A stretch of DNA of 64,000 bases from Microbacterium sp. LWH13-1.2 (GTDB lineage Bacteria > Actinomycetota > Actinomycetes > Actinomycetales > Microbacteriaceae). The DNA lies in NCBI RefSeq assembly GCF_038397735.1, contig NZ_CP151635.1:3707419-3771418 (forward strand). The letters run 5' to 3'. How positions within the stretch are numbered: position 1 is the first letter of the stretch; each line of letters opens with the position of its first letter. Both the position numbers and the translations under genes were made by a program. Below are positions 9,582-17,961 of this stretch, piece after piece. Under the pieces are notes generated by a model. That model made no database searches, was not told where the DNA came from, and saw nothing but the letters and a program-made list of their open reading frames with translations.

Positions 9582-9642
9582 CCTCACGCGTTCCTCACGG
9601 AATCCCTACGGGCGCACGCGCTGTCCTCACGCAATCCTTACG
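9582..9642 (-). promoter_or_regulatory. Five 11-bp-phased direct repeats upstream of the kimA-like gene
   Basis: Plus-strand units are CCTCACG (9582), CCTCACG (9593), CCCTACG (9604), CCTCACG (9625) and CCTTACG (9636). Steps are 11, 11, 21 and 11 bp, so all units lie on nearly the same helix face, as in PHO-box-like sites of OmpR/PhoB regulators. The unit nearest the gene overlaps the expected -35 of the TAGTGT promoter at 9560-9565, the usual geometry for activation. Two units of the same kind precede kdp at 3518-3535. Confidence 0.6.
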
Positions 9643-9659
9643 GCCTCTGCCGATCTCCG

Positions 9660-10019
9660 TCAGTCCTCGTGCGGACGCGGCATGTACCACTCGGTGAACT
9701 CGGTCGCCCGCCCCTCATCGTCCAGGCGCACGATCCAGAGATTGAGGTAGTCGCGTTCGGCGGGATACTTCGTCCGCCCCTCGATCGCCACGAAACCGGC
9801 ATCCTCCCGGATGATCCACCACTCGAAGGACCACGTGTCCGGGTCGTCGAGATCTTCCAGCCAGCCGGCCACGATGGCGGCTCGACCGACGCGAGGCTCG
9901 GAATCGGGGCTCGTCAGATACTTCGCATCGTCACTGAAGAGCGCCGCGATCTGCTGAGGATCGTTCGACCTCCAGGCTTCGACGTACGCTTCGGTCCACT
10001 TCTCTCCTGCGCTGGTCAT
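9660..10019 (-). CDS. SnoaL-like/NTF2-fold protein
   Basis: A 119-residue protein starting MTSAGEKWTEAYVEAW, with the NTF2-like pattern of an N-terminal helix, an ALFSDDAKYLTSP strand-turn and a C-terminal sheet rich in Trp. This fold covers ketosteroid isomerase-like enzymes and many proteins of unknown role, so function stays open. The longer upstream frame, to 10106, is rejected because it adds a Pro/Ser-rich non-conserved head. It sits alone between the KimA-like gene and the alarmone synthetase. Confidence 0.75.
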   Translation of the reverse strand: MTSAGEKWTEAYVEAWRSNDPQQIAALFSDDAKYLTSPDSEPRVGRAAIVAGWLEDLDDPDTWSFEWWIIREDAGFVAIEGRTKYPAERDYLNLWIVRLDDEGRATEFTEWYMPRPHED

Positions 10020-10126
10020 GTCCTCCGTTCTAGACCCGGGCTCCGACACCGTCAACGGGGGTTCGACTCGATCTCTCATCGGCGATCCACAGCCGCTTCC
10101 GATCACGCACGCGTAACGTCGGATGC

Positions 10127-10825
10127 ATGACGTCCCTTCAGGTCACCGACGACGCCATCCAGCAGACTCGGGAGCTCCGCGATGAGTTCCAGCGCTTCCT
10201 GCGCGAATACGAGTTCGGGATGCGGGAGGTCGAGACGAAGATCTCGATCCTTCGTGACGAGTTCACCCACCACCACGCGTACAACCCGATCGAGCACGTC
10301 AAGAGCCGGCTGAAGACTCCCGACAGCATCGTCGAGAAGATCGCCCGCAAGGGCATCGCCGAGCCGGACTTCGAGCGCATCCGCGCCGAGATCACCGACA
10401 TCGCCGGCGTGCGCGTCACCTGCAGCTTCGTCGCCGACGTCTACCGTCTGTTCGATCTGCTCACCGCGCAGGACGACGTGACCGTCGTCACCGTCAAGGA
10501 CTACATCGCGACCCCGAAGGACAACGGCTACAAGAGCCTGCACGCGATCATCGAGGTGCCGGTGTTCCTGTCGACCGGTGCCCTGTCGGTGCCGGTCGAG
10601 GTGCAGTTCCGCACCATCGCGATGGACTTCTGGGCCAGCCTCGAGCACAAGATCTACTACAAGTTCTCGAACCAGGTGCCCTCGCACCTCGTCGAGAGCC
10701 TGACGGATGCCGCCGAGGCCGCCGCCGAGCTCGACAGTCGCATGGAGCGCCTGCACCGCGAGGCCCACGGTGTGCCCCAGCGCCAGCTCGCCCCGCCGCC
10801 GCCCCCGCACGTCGTGCAGGTCTGA
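10127..10825 (+). CDS. Small alarmone synthetase (RelA/SpoT-domain protein)
   Basis: A 232-residue protein consisting essentially of one RelA/SpoT nucleotidyltransferase domain. Visible are HVKSRLKTPDSIVEKI, the EITDIAGVRVTCSFV block, DYIATPKDNGYKSLH (substrate-binding loop) and VEVQFRTIAMDFWASLEHKI. It lacks the HD hydrolase, TGS and ACT domains of long Rel proteins, so it is a stand-alone RelQ/RelP-type synthetase that makes (p)ppGpp or pGpp from ATP and GDP/GTP/GMP. A Pro-rich tail ends the protein. The cysteine-rich gene downstream is close enough to be co-transcribed. Confidence 0.92.
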   Translation: MTSLQVTDDAIQQTRELRDEFQRFLREYEFGMREVETKISILRDEFTHHHAYNPIEHVKSRLKTPDSIVEKIARKGIAEPDFERIRAEITDIAGVRVTCSFVADVYRLFDLLTAQDDVTVVTVKDYIATPKDNGYKSLHAIIEVPVFLSTGALSVPVEVQFRTIAMDFWASLEHKIYYKFSNQVPSHLVESLTDAAEAAAELDSRMERLHREAHGVPQRQLAPPPPPHVVQV

Positions 10826-10858
10826 CGCGCCATCCGGCGCGGTGTTGCGCGGGGACGC

Positions 10859-11149
10859 GTGACCCTGGAGCATAGGCAGGTGGTGAAGACGCAGCAGCCC
10901 CCGGTCTCGGACATCGAGCGCACCCTCGTCGAACTCCCCGGGCTCGACCGAGGCCGCCAGCTGTGCGAGTGCGACCACGGCGACGACGAGGCGTATGCCG
11001 CCTGCGGTCGCAAGGCCAAGTGGCGCGTGTCGGTCGACTGCGTGTGCGGCGAGAACCACCCGCGGCGCGTCGAGATCCTCTGCTCGAGGTGCCTGCGCAC
11101 CCTGCGCGAACTGCAGGACCGTGACACCATCACCGCGCGACGCCTCTGA
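10859..11149 (+). CDS. Cysteine-rich hypothetical protein, likely metal-binding
   Basis: A protein of up to 96 residues with about seven cysteines arranged as CECDHG, AACG, DCVCG and CSRC, a pattern that suggests one or two zinc sites. The start is uncertain: GTG at 10859 has a GGGGA sequence just upstream, while GTG at 10883 gives a shorter protein beginning VKTQQPPVSD. It is 33 bp downstream of the alarmone synthetase. No family recognised; a nucleic-acid or protein-binding zinc ribbon is possible. Confidence 0.6.
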   Translation: MTLEHRQVVKTQQPPVSDIERTLVELPGLDRGRQLCECDHGDDEAYAACGRKAKWRVSVDCVCGENHPRRVEILCSRCLRTLRELQDRDTITARRL

Positions 11150-11253
11150 TCGCCGCGCGGTGATCGCGCCGCATCCGATACCGCGACCATCCGTTCTCGC
11201 GTCTGCTCCGAACAACCCGAGACCACACCGTCCTCGGTGCGAAGGAGCAGACC

Positions 11254-12909
11254 ATGGCACAGCGCAGCACCGCAGAAGACCGCGGCACGGGCACACGGCA
11301 GAGCAGGGGTAAGAGGTTCTTCTTCTGGGCGGCCGTCTCGGGCGTCATCAGCGGACTCGTCTTCCTCGCGACCGCCGAGCTGTTCGCGCTGATCTTCGCG
11401 CGCTCGGCCAGCCCCCTCCTCGCCGTCGGCGGATTCGTGATCGACATCGTGCCCCAGCCGTTCAAGGAGTTCGCGATCGCGACCTTCGGCGAGTACGACA
11501 AGATCGCGCTGCTGGTCGGTCTCGGTCTCGCGGTGGTGATCGCGTCGGCGATCGCAGGCATCCTGCAGCTGCTCCGTCCCCCGCTCGGCGTCATCGCCCT
11601 GGTGGTCGCGGGCGCGCTCTCCACCGCGGCGATCGTGACGAGGGCCGGTGTCACGCCCCTCGCCTTCCTGCCTCCCGTGCTCGGAACCATCGCAGGATCG
11701 ATCATCATCGTGCTGCTCATCCGCCGCCTCATCGCGTGGAGGGCATCCGCCGTTCCCGCCGCGATGGTCGACCGCAAGGGTGAGACCGCGGAGCCGGCGG
11801 ATGCCGAGGCCGAGGCCTCCGACGGCAAGCCCGCGAAGGCGATGGGTCGTCGACAGTTCTTCATCCTCGCCGGCATCGCCAGTGTCGCAGCCGTCGTCGT
11901 CGGCGTCGCCTCGCGCACCGTGAGCATGACGGTCGCATCGGTCGCGTCGATCCGTGACGCGCTCAAGCTGCCGTCGCCGAAGTCGACGGTGACCGTCCCG
12001 AAGGGGGCCGAGCTCGACATCCCGGGCCTCACCAAGCTCATCACGCCGAACAAGGACTTCTACCGCGTCGACACCGCACTGACCGTTCCGACGATCGACC
12101 CCGAGACCTGGCGTCTCGTGATCGACGGCATGGTCGATCAGCGCGTCGAGATGAGCTTCCAGGACATCCTCGACATGGGTCTCGACGAGTACGCGGTCAC
12201 GCTGACCTGTGTCTCGAACGAGGTCGGCGGCGGCCTCGTCGGCAACGCCGTGTGGCTGGGTGTTCCGCTGCGCGACGTGCTGAAGAAGGCCGGAGTGAAG
12301 TCCGGTGCCGACATGGTGCTGTCGAAGAGCGTCGACGGCTACACCGCCAGCACTCCGCTGTCGGCGTTGACCGATGACAACCTCGACGCGATCCTCGCCG
12401 TGGGCATGAACGGCGAGCCGCTGCCCCTCGAGCACGGCTTCCCCGTGCGCATGGTGGTGCCGGGGCTCTACGGCTACGTCTCGGCGACCAAGTGGCTCAC
12501 CGAGCTCAAGGTCACCACGTTCGACAAGGACGAGGCCTACTGGACGCCCCGTGGATACAGCGCAGAGGCGCCGATCAAGTTCGCCTCGCGGGTCGACACT
12601 CCCAAGGTCGGCCAGGCTGTCGATGCCGGTCGCATCCCGATCGCCGGTGTCGCGTGGGCGCAGACTGTGGGCATCGAGCGCGTCGAGGTGCGCATCGACG
12701 AGGGGGACTGGATGCCGGCGACGCTGTCGGCGCCGATCAACGAGAACACGTGGGTGCAGTGGTTCATGGAGTGGGATGCCACACCGGGCACGCACTACGT
12801 GGCCGTGCGCGCGATCAACAAGAACGGCGACATGCAGATCGAGGAGCGCGCACCGATCGCGCCGAACGGATCGTCGGGCTGGCAGCGTTCGCTCATCCGC
12901 GTCTCGTGA
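11254..12909 (+). CDS. Membrane-anchored molybdopterin-dependent oxidoreductase (sulfite-oxidase family)
   Basis: A 551-residue protein. Residues about 1-190 contain several transmembrane segments, followed by a further hydrophobic helix after MGRRQFFILAGIASVAAV. Residues about 230-450 form the molybdopterin-binding domain, in which the TCVSNEVGG loop supplies the cysteine that binds molybdenum. The end is an immunoglobulin-like dimerisation domain (IAGVAWAQTVGIERVEVRIDEG). Substrate is unknown; the family includes sulfite oxidases and MsrP-like reductases. GAAGGAGCAG precedes the ATG. It opens the molybdenum block that also supplies its cofactor. No haem or FAD domain is attached, so an electron partner is missing here. 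Confidence 0.9.
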   Translation: MAQRSTAEDRGTGTRQSRGKRFFFWAAVSGVISGLVFLATAELFALIFARSASPLLAVGGFVIDIVPQPFKEFAIATFGEYDKIALLVGLGLAVVIASAIAGILQLLRPPLGVIALVVAGALSTAAIVTRAGVTPLAFLPPVLGTIAGSIIIVLLIRRLIAWRASAVPAAMVDRKGETAEPADAEAEASDGKPAKAMGRRQFFILAGIASVAAVVVGVASRTVSMTVASVASIRDALKLPSPKSTVTVPKGAELDIPGLTKLITPNKDFYRVDTALTVPTIDPETWRLVIDGMVDQRVEMSFQDILDMGLDEYAVTLTCVSNEVGGGLVGNAVWLGVPLRDVLKKAGVKSGADMVLSKSVDGYTASTPLSALTDDNLDAILAVGMNGEPLPLEHGFPVRMVVPGLYGYVSATKWLTELKVTTFDKDEAYWTPRGYSAEAPIKFASRVDTPKVGQAVDAGRIPIAGVAWAQTVGIERVEVRIDEGDWMPATLSAPINENTWVQWFMEWDATPGTHYVAVRAINKNGDMQIEERAPIAPNGSSGWQRSLIRVS

Positions 12910-12949
12910 TGCCCGTGCGTCGCTGCGGGGCAGCGCCTAGGGTGGAGCC

Positions 12950-13438
12950 ATGACGTCGCTCCCCGCCTGCGTGATCACCGTCTCGGACCGATCGTTCGCC
13001 GGGGAACGCGAAGACAGAGGCGGTCCGATCGCGGTGAGTCTGCTGCGGGATGCCGGGTGGCACTGCCCGGACGCCGAGGTCATCCCCGACGGGGCCGCCT
13101 CCGTCGCCGATGCGCTGCGCCGAGCGGTCGCGCGCGGTGTACGGCTGATCGTGACGACGGGCGGCACGGGGGTCAGCCCGCGTGACGAGACCCCCGAGGG
13201 CACCCGTCAGGTGATCACCCGCGAGGTGCCGGGCATCGCCGAGGAGCTGCGTCGCAGCGGTCTCTCCGACACCCCGCTGTCGGTGCTCTCCCGCGGACTC
13301 GCCGGTGTCGTCGACCCGGCAGGATCGCTCGTCGTGAACCTTCCGGGATCCACGCGTGCTGTCGCATCCGGAGTCCCCGTGGTGCTGACCGTCGCGAGAC
13401 ACGTGGTCGACCAGGTCGAGGGCGGTGACCACGCGTGA
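12950..13438 (+). CDS. mogA: Molybdopterin adenylyltransferase MogA
   Basis: A 162-residue MogA/MoaB-family protein that adenylates molybdopterin before metal insertion by MoeA. Signature segments are ITVSDRSFAGEREDRGGP near the N-terminus and TTGGTGVSPRDETPEGT in the middle, the latter being the conserved substrate-binding loop. Its stop overlaps the GTG of moaE (GTGA). It follows the molybdoenzyme gene by 40 bp on the same strand. Confidence 0.93.
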   Translation: MTSLPACVITVSDRSFAGEREDRGGPIAVSLLRDAGWHCPDAEVIPDGAASVADALRRAVARGVRLIVTTGGTGVSPRDETPEGTRQVITREVPGIAEELRRSGLSDTPLSVLSRGLAGVVDPAGSLVVNLPGSTRAVASGVPVVLTVARHVVDQVEGGDHA

Positions 13439-13875
13439 ACGAGGTGCGGATCGCCGCGATCTCCGACCAGCGTCTCGACCTCGAGGCTCATCTCGCCGCC
13501 GTCGAGGACCCCGCGCTGGGCGGCGTGACGACCTTCATCGGCCGCGTGCGCGACAATGACCCCGATGCCGAGACGCCTGTCGTCGGGCTCGAGTACAGCT
13601 CGCACCCCGACGCCGAGACCACGCTGCGACGCATCGCGGAGGAGGCAGCAGCGGATGCCGTCGGCGACGCCCGCGTGGCAGTCGCCGTGAGCCACCGCAT
13701 CGGACGGCTCGACGTGGGTGATGCGGCCGTCGTGATCGCGGTCGCCGCCGAGCATCGCGCCGAGGCGTTCGAGGTGTGCCGCGCGATCATCGAGGACATC
13801 AAGACCTCGCTGCCCGTGTGGAAGCGTCAGGTCGAGTCCGACGGGTCGACGTCGTGGAAGGGCATCGGCGGCTGA
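13435..13875 (+). CDS. moaE: Molybdopterin synthase catalytic subunit MoaE
   Basis: A 146-residue protein that, with thiocarboxylated MoaD, inserts sulfur into precursor Z to make molybdopterin. Conserved pieces are GGVTTFIGRVRDND, LEYSSHP, VSHRIGRLDVGDAAVVIAV and the C-terminal LPVWKRQ with the catalytic Lys. It starts with GTG overlapping the mogA stop. It is convergent with moaD, its own partner subunit, which is encoded 12 bp away on the other strand. Confidence 0.95.
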   Translation: MNEVRIAAISDQRLDLEAHLAAVEDPALGGVTTFIGRVRDNDPDAETPVVGLEYSSHPDAETTLRRIAEEAAADAVGDARVAVAVSHRIGRLDVGDAAVVIAVAAEHRAEAFEVCRAIIEDIKTSLPVWKRQVESDGSTSWKGIGG

Positions 13876-13887
13876 GCCGCCGGCGGC

Positions 13888-14142
13888 CTAGCCTCCGGCG
13901 AACGGCGGGAGCACGTCGATCAGCTGAGCACCCTCGAGCGATCGGTCGTCGTCGCTGCGCACGCCGTCGACCATCACCGCGCACCGCGGGAGGATGTCGG
14001 CAAGCGCCGGATGGTCGGCGATCACACCGGCGCGGAGCTGGGCGAGCGAGCGCTCGCCGCGTTCCTCGGAATCGGTGCCCGCAGCCTCCGCCGCGGCCGC
14101 GAAGTAGCGCACGCGGACGGTCGCGGTCAGCGGCGCGGTCAT
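13888..14142 (-). CDS. moaD: Molybdopterin synthase sulfur-carrier subunit MoaD
   Basis: An 84-residue ubiquitin-fold protein ending in Gly-Gly (VLPPFAGG), the site that is adenylated by MoeB and then carries the thiocarboxylate. It starts at the ATG at 14140-14142, overlapping the moaC stop by four bases. It is the last gene of a four-gene minus-strand operon moeB-moeA-moaC-moaD, all joined by 4-bp overlaps. Confidence 0.93.
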   Translation of the reverse strand: MTAPLTATVRVRYFAAAAEAAGTDSEERGERSLAQLRAGVIADHPALADILPRCAVMVDGVRSDDDRSLEGAQLIDVLPPFAGG

Positions 14143-14618
14143 CGGGTCTCGCCCTCGCGCACCCAATCGCCCGAGCGTCCGCCGGACTTCGCGACGATGC
14201 GCACGTCTTCGATGACGACCGAGCGGTCGAGCCCCTTGATCATGTCGACGATCGCGAGAGCGCTCACCGAGACGGCCGTGAGGGCCTCCATCTCGACGCC
14301 GGTGCGGTCGGCGGTGCCGACGGTCGCCTCTACGTGCACGCCGTCCTCGACGATGTCGAGCTCGACGTTCGCTCGGTGCACGCCGATCACGTGGGCGAGC
14401 GGCAGCAATGACGGCGTCGACTTGGCGGCCTGGATGCCGGCGATGCGGGCGACCGCGAGCACGTCGCCCTTGGGGGCGGTGCCGTCGCGCAGCGCCGCGA
14501 TGACCTCGGGGCTGCAGCGCACGAAGCCGCGGGCGGTCGCGGTGCGGACGGTCGGCTGCTTGGCGGTCACATCGACCATGTGCGCATGACCGGCCGAGTC
14601 GAGGTGCGTGAAACTCAT
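14139..14618 (-). CDS. moaC: Cyclic pyranopterin monophosphate synthase MoaC
   Basis: A 159-residue enzyme that acts after MoaA to form cyclic pyranopterin monophosphate. It shows the family blocks MVDVTAKQPTVRTATA, GDVLAVARIAGIQAAK, LLPLAHVIGVHRANVEL, TGVEMEALTAVSVSALAIVD and the KSGGRSGDW end, and is of normal length. Start and stop overlap the neighbouring moeA and moaD genes, so translation is coupled. Confidence 0.96.
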   Translation of the reverse strand: MSFTHLDSAGHAHMVDVTAKQPTVRTATARGFVRCSPEVIAALRDGTAPKGDVLAVARIAGIQAAKSTPSLLPLAHVIGVHRANVELDIVEDGVHVEATVGTADRTGVEMEALTAVSVSALAIVDMIKGLDRSVVIEDVRIVAKSGGRSGDWVREGETR

Positions 14619-15862
14619 TCGACCAGCATGACATCGATCGCGTCGCCCACGGCGACGGCCTCGACCTCGGCGGGCACGATCGCGAACGCGCGTGCCCGGG
14701 CGAGGCCACCGGCCAGGTGCGACCCGGATCCTCCGGCGGTCGCGGGGCGCACCGTCCGGTTCGCGAGGTCGACGACGGCGGGCAGGTACTGGCGGCGTCC
14801 GGGTGGGGTGGTCCAGGCGGCATCCGCCGTGAAGGATGCGCGAGGGCGGTGGATCTCGGAGCGACCCTGCAGGGCGAGCAGCGCGGGCCGCACGAAGACC
14901 TCGAACGAGACCGCGACGCTCACCGGGTTGCCCGGCAGGCCGAACACGAGCGTGCCCGAGTCGAGCGCGCCGAATGCCTGCGGTTTGCCCGGCTGCATCG
15001 CCACGCTCGCGAACTCGACGGCCCCCTGGCCCTCGAAGGCACCGCGCACCGGCTCGTAGGCGCCCGCGCTGACGCCTCCCGTGAACACGATCACATCGGC
15101 ACCTCGTTCGACGGCGGTCGCGGTGACGGTGCGCACGGCGTCGGCGTCATCCGTGACACGCGCCACGAGAACGACATCGGCATCGGCATCCGCGACGAGG
15201 AGTTCGAGCAGGGGGCCGTTCGAGTCGGGGATGCGACCACGGGCGGCGGGCTCACCCAGCGATAGCAGCTCACTGCCGGTCGAGACGACGGCGACGCGCG
15301 GTGCGCGGGTCACCGAGACGGTCTCGACGCCGGCGGCGACGGCGGCCGCGAGCTGGAAAGCGCCGAGGCGCTCGCCGGCGAGGATCACGGCATCCCCCGC
15401 ATGCAGGTCGACGCCGCGGCGGCGGACGAATGCTCCCGGTGCGGCCGGTGCTCGCAGCACCCGCACTTCGCCCAGCGAGTCGGCGAGTCCTCCGGCGGTG
15501 TCCTCGAAGGGCACGATCGCATCGGCGGCGCTCGGCGTCGGTGAGCCCGTCATGATCCGCGCGGTCTCGCCGGCATCCAGAGGCGGGTCGTCGGACACCC
15601 CGGCGGGCAGGTCGGCGACCACGCGCAGCACCACCGGGTTGTCGGCGGATGCTGCGGAGACGTCGGCCGCTCGCACCGCGAAGCCGTCCATCGCCGAGTT
15701 GTCGAAGAGCGGGATGTCGTGGGCCGCCGTCGCGGGCTCCGCGAGGGTGCGGTGGGCGGCGTCGCGGATAGCGCGGTTCTCGGTCGGGAGAACGCGCACG
15801 GCGTCGAGAACGAGAGCGAGCTGCTCCTCGACCGTGCGGCGGCTGCCGTTCGCGGCGCTCAC
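14615..15862 (-). CDS. moeA: Molybdopterin molybdenumtransferase MoeA
   Basis: A 415-residue enzyme that inserts molybdate into adenylated molybdopterin. Recognisable are PLFDNSAMDGFAVRA near the N-terminus, a TGSPTPSAADAIVPFED segment, VAVVSTGSELLSLG, VFTGGVSAGAYEPV and the VFGLPGNPVSVAVSFEVFV region. I chose the GTG at 15860-15862, which overlaps the moeB stop as GTGA; the reading frame continues upstream antisense-like inside moeB and is not real there. Confidence 0.95.
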   Translation of the reverse strand: MSAANGSRRTVEEQLALVLDAVRVLPTENRAIRDAAHRTLAEPATAAHDIPLFDNSAMDGFAVRAADVSAASADNPVVLRVVADLPAGVSDDPPLDAGETARIMTGSPTPSAADAIVPFEDTAGGLADSLGEVRVLRAPAAPGAFVRRRGVDLHAGDAVILAGERLGAFQLAAAVAAGVETVSVTRAPRVAVVSTGSELLSLGEPAARGRIPDSNGPLLELLVADADADVVLVARVTDDADAVRTVTATAVERGADVIVFTGGVSAGAYEPVRGAFEGQGAVEFASVAMQPGKPQAFGALDSGTLVFGLPGNPVSVAVSFEVFVRPALLALQGRSEIHRPRASFTADAAWTTPPGRRQYLPAVVDLANRTVRPATAGGSGSHLAGGLARARAFAIVPAEVEAVAVGDAIDVMLVE

Positions 15863-16629
15863 GCCGACACCGCCGATCGGATCGCGATCTCGTGCTGTCT
15901 CGAGGTGAAGGCGTCGATGATGGCGAGTCGACCGAGCAGCGGCTCGCCCGCGCCGGTGATGAGCTTCACGACCTCGCCCGCCAGCATCCCGCCCACCTGC
16001 ACGCACAGGGCCCCGAGCACGCCGACCTGCGCGCAGCTCGGCGGCTCGCCCTCGGTGCCGAGCGGGAAGAGGTCGGCCAGGACGACGGGCGGGTGCCCCT
16101 CGGGCGGACCCGACCAGAACACGGTCGCCTGTGCGTGCCACTCCTGAACGGCGCCCCACACGAGCGGGATGCCGAGGGCTTCGGTCGCGGCGGCGACATC
16201 GCGCCGCGTCGCGAAGGAGTCGCTCGTGTCGACGACGATGTCAGCGCCCGCGAACAGGCGCTCGGCGTTCTCGGAGTCGAGTCGCTCGGCTGCCGTCACG
16301 ACATCCGCCCCGGGCGACAGCGCCAGGATCGCGCGCTCGGCCGATGCGGTCTTCGGCCTGCCGATGTCCTCGACCCGGTGCGCGAGCTGCCGCTGCAGAT
16401 TGGTCAACTCCACGATGTCGTCGTCGATCACCGTGATGCTGCCGACTCCGGCCGCAGCCAGCGCAAGGAGCACGGGGGAGCCGAGGCCGCCGGCCCCGAC
16501 CACGGTGACGTGGGCTGCGGCGAGGCGGCGCTGCCCCTCTTCTCCGATGCCCGCGAGCACCGCGTGCCTGGCGGTGCGGACGAGTTCTGCCGGGTCGAGA
16601 GCGGGCGCGGGGGCGACGAGCGGCTGCAT
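15859..16629 (-). CDS. moeB: MoeB-type adenylyltransferase (ThiF family)
   Basis: A 256-residue E1-like enzyme that adenylates the MoaD C-terminus. It has the nucleotide-binding GAGGLGSPVLLALAAAGVG, the VIDDDIVELTNLQRQ block, GRPKTASA, and DTSDSFATR. It has the basic ThiF core but no C-terminal rhodanese domain, so a separate sulfur donor is needed. The zinc-binding CxxC pairs of Escherichia coli MoeB are not obvious here, which may mean a zinc-free subtype. It is the first gene of the minus-strand operon and divergent from the TOBE-domain gene. Confidence 0.9.
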   Translation of the reverse strand: MQPLVAPAPALDPAELVRTARHAVLAGIGEEGQRRLAAAHVTVVGAGGLGSPVLLALAAAGVGSITVIDDDIVELTNLQRQLAHRVEDIGRPKTASAERAILALSPGADVVTAAERLDSENAERLFAGADIVVDTSDSFATRRDVAAATEALGIPLVWGAVQEWHAQATVFWSGPPEGHPPVVLADLFPLGTEGEPPSCAQVGVLGALCVQVGGMLAGEVVKLITGAGEPLLGRLAIIDAFTSRQHEIAIRSAVSA

Positions 16630-16767
16630 GCCCCCAGGCTATGCCCGGGGTGCGCGATTGCGGCGGGCGTAGGAGGATTCGGCCGGACTTCGAAGTGGAT
16701 GGATGCGGGGTGCTGGCCGGTTTTCCGCTGATGCGGTTGTTTTTCGCCTCACCATCCGCTTCTGCGG

Positions 16768-16773
16768 TACTAT
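16768..16773 (+). promoter_or_regulatory. -10 box of the TOBE/modABC operon, leaderless
   Basis: TACTAT lies six bases before the ATG at 16780, so transcription should begin at or next to the start codon. No clear -35 is seen, and no Shine-Dalgarno sequence fits between. This is typical of leaderless actinobacterial genes. Confidence 0.5.
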
Positions 16774-16779
16774 GCACTC

Positions 16780-17172
16780 ATGCAGAGCTTTCGGATCTCC
16801 CGCGCGGCACAGCTGCTCGGGGTGAGCGACGACACGGTGCGGCGCTGGATCGATCAGGGCCTGCTGTCGACGACCGACGCCGTCCCGGCCGAGATCCCCG
16901 GAGACGCTCTCGCCGCGCGCGCTGTGCAGCTCGCCGAGGAGGCGCAGGAGTCGAATCACGCGCTCTCCAGCGCCCGCAACCGCTTCGTGGGGATCGTGAC
17001 CCGCGTGCAGATCGACGGAGTCATGGCGCAGGTCGACCTGCAGGCAGGACCGCACCGCGTCGTCTCGCTGATGTCGGCCGAAGCCGCCCATGAGCTGCAG
17101 CTCGAGGTGGGCTCGCTCGCTGCCGCATCCGTCAAGGCGACGCAGGTCGTCGTCGAAGTGCCGAAGGGCTGA
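16780..17172 (+). CDS. MerR-like HTH plus TOBE-domain molybdate-binding protein
   Basis: A 130-residue protein. Residues 1-45 form an excisionase/MerR-type DNA-binding motif (FRISRAAQLLGVSDDTVRRW), and residues about 65-128 form one molybdate-binding TOBE/Mop domain (SARNRFVGIVTRVQIDG, then VSLMSAEAAHELQLEVG). Such fusions are molybdate-sensing proteins found next to mod genes in actinobacteria. It probably regulates modABC and perhaps the divergent moeB operon. modA starts four bases after its stop, so it leads the operon. Confidence 0.85.
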   Translation: MQSFRISRAAQLLGVSDDTVRRWIDQGLLSTTDAVPAEIPGDALAARAVQLAEEAQESNHALSSARNRFVGIVTRVQIDGVMAQVDLQAGPHRVVSLMSAEAAHELQLEVGSLAAASVKATQVVVEVPKG

Positions 17173-17175
17173 CCC

Positions 17176-17961
17176 ATGAACCGCACTCTCCGCCGCGCCG
17201 TCACGGTGGTCCTGACCGCCGCCGCTCTCGCCCTCACGGGGTGCGCTGCTGGTGCCGAGTCGCCGACGCCGACCGCCACTGGCGATGCGGCCGAGAGCAC
17301 CGTGAGCGGGGAGCTGACGGTCTACGCGGCCGCCTCGCTCTCCGGTGCGTTCGACGAGATCGGCGCGGCGTTCACCGAGGCGAACCCCGATGTCGACGTC
17401 AGCGGCGTGTACGACGGCTCGTCGACGCTGGTCACCCAGCTGCTCGAGGGCGCCCCGGCCGACGTGTTCGCCTCGGCAGACGAGGCGAACATGGACAAGC
17501 TCGAGGATGCCGCGGTCGACCCGACCCTGTTCGCGTCGAACACTCTCGTGATCGCGGTGCCGACCGGCAACCCCGGCGGCGTCGAGACCCTCGACGACCT
17601 GGCCGACGTCACGACTGTGCTGTGCGCCCCCGAGGTGCCGTGCGGTGCTGCATCCGCCACGCTGCTCTCGAACGCCGGCGTCACGGTCGAAGCGGCCAGC
17701 CTCGAGCAGAACGTCACCGCGGTGCTCACCAAGGTCGCGGCATCCGAGGCGGATGCCGGGCTCGTGTACGCGACCGATGTGATCGGCCGCGACGACGTCG
17801 AGGTGATCGTGCCGGACGGCGCCGACGAGGTCGTCAACCACTATCCGATCGCGGCGCTGTCGGAGGCCCCGAACTCCGCGGCTGCCGAGGCGTTCGTCGC
17901 CTTCGTGCGGTCAGACGAGGGGCAGCGCATCCTGGCCGACTTCGGGTTCGGAGCACCGTGA
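17176..17961 (+). CDS. modA: Molybdate ABC transporter substrate-binding lipoprotein
   Basis: A 261-residue lipoprotein. The signal peptide ends in a lipobox LALTGC at about residue 19, followed by a Thr/Pro-rich linker. The mature part has the ModA pattern: ELTVYAAASLSGAFDEIG, YDGSSTLVTQLLEGAPADVFASAD, and a C-terminal ALSEAPNSAAAEAFVAFV. It binds molybdate or tungstate outside the cell and delivers it to ModBC. Its stop overlaps the modB GTG. Confidence 0.95.
   Translation: MNRTLRRAVTVVLTAAALALTGCAAGAESPTPTATGDAAESTVSGELTVYAAASLSGAFDEIGAAFTEANPDVDVSGVYDGSSTLVTQLLEGAPADVFASADEANMDKLEDAAVDPTLFASNTLVIAVPTGNPGGVETLDDLADVTTVLCAPEVPCGAASATLLSNAGVTVEAASLEQNVTAVLTKVAASEADAGLVYATDVIGRDDVEVIVPDGADEVVNHYPIAALSEAPNSAAAEAFVAFVRSDEGQRILADFGFGAP

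Noticed and set aside
9552..9587. Longer kimA start at GTG 9587 with GAGGAA upstream
   Set aside because: The apparent ribosome site is itself part of the phased CGTGAGG repeats, and a good -10 lies downstream of it; kept only as an alternative.
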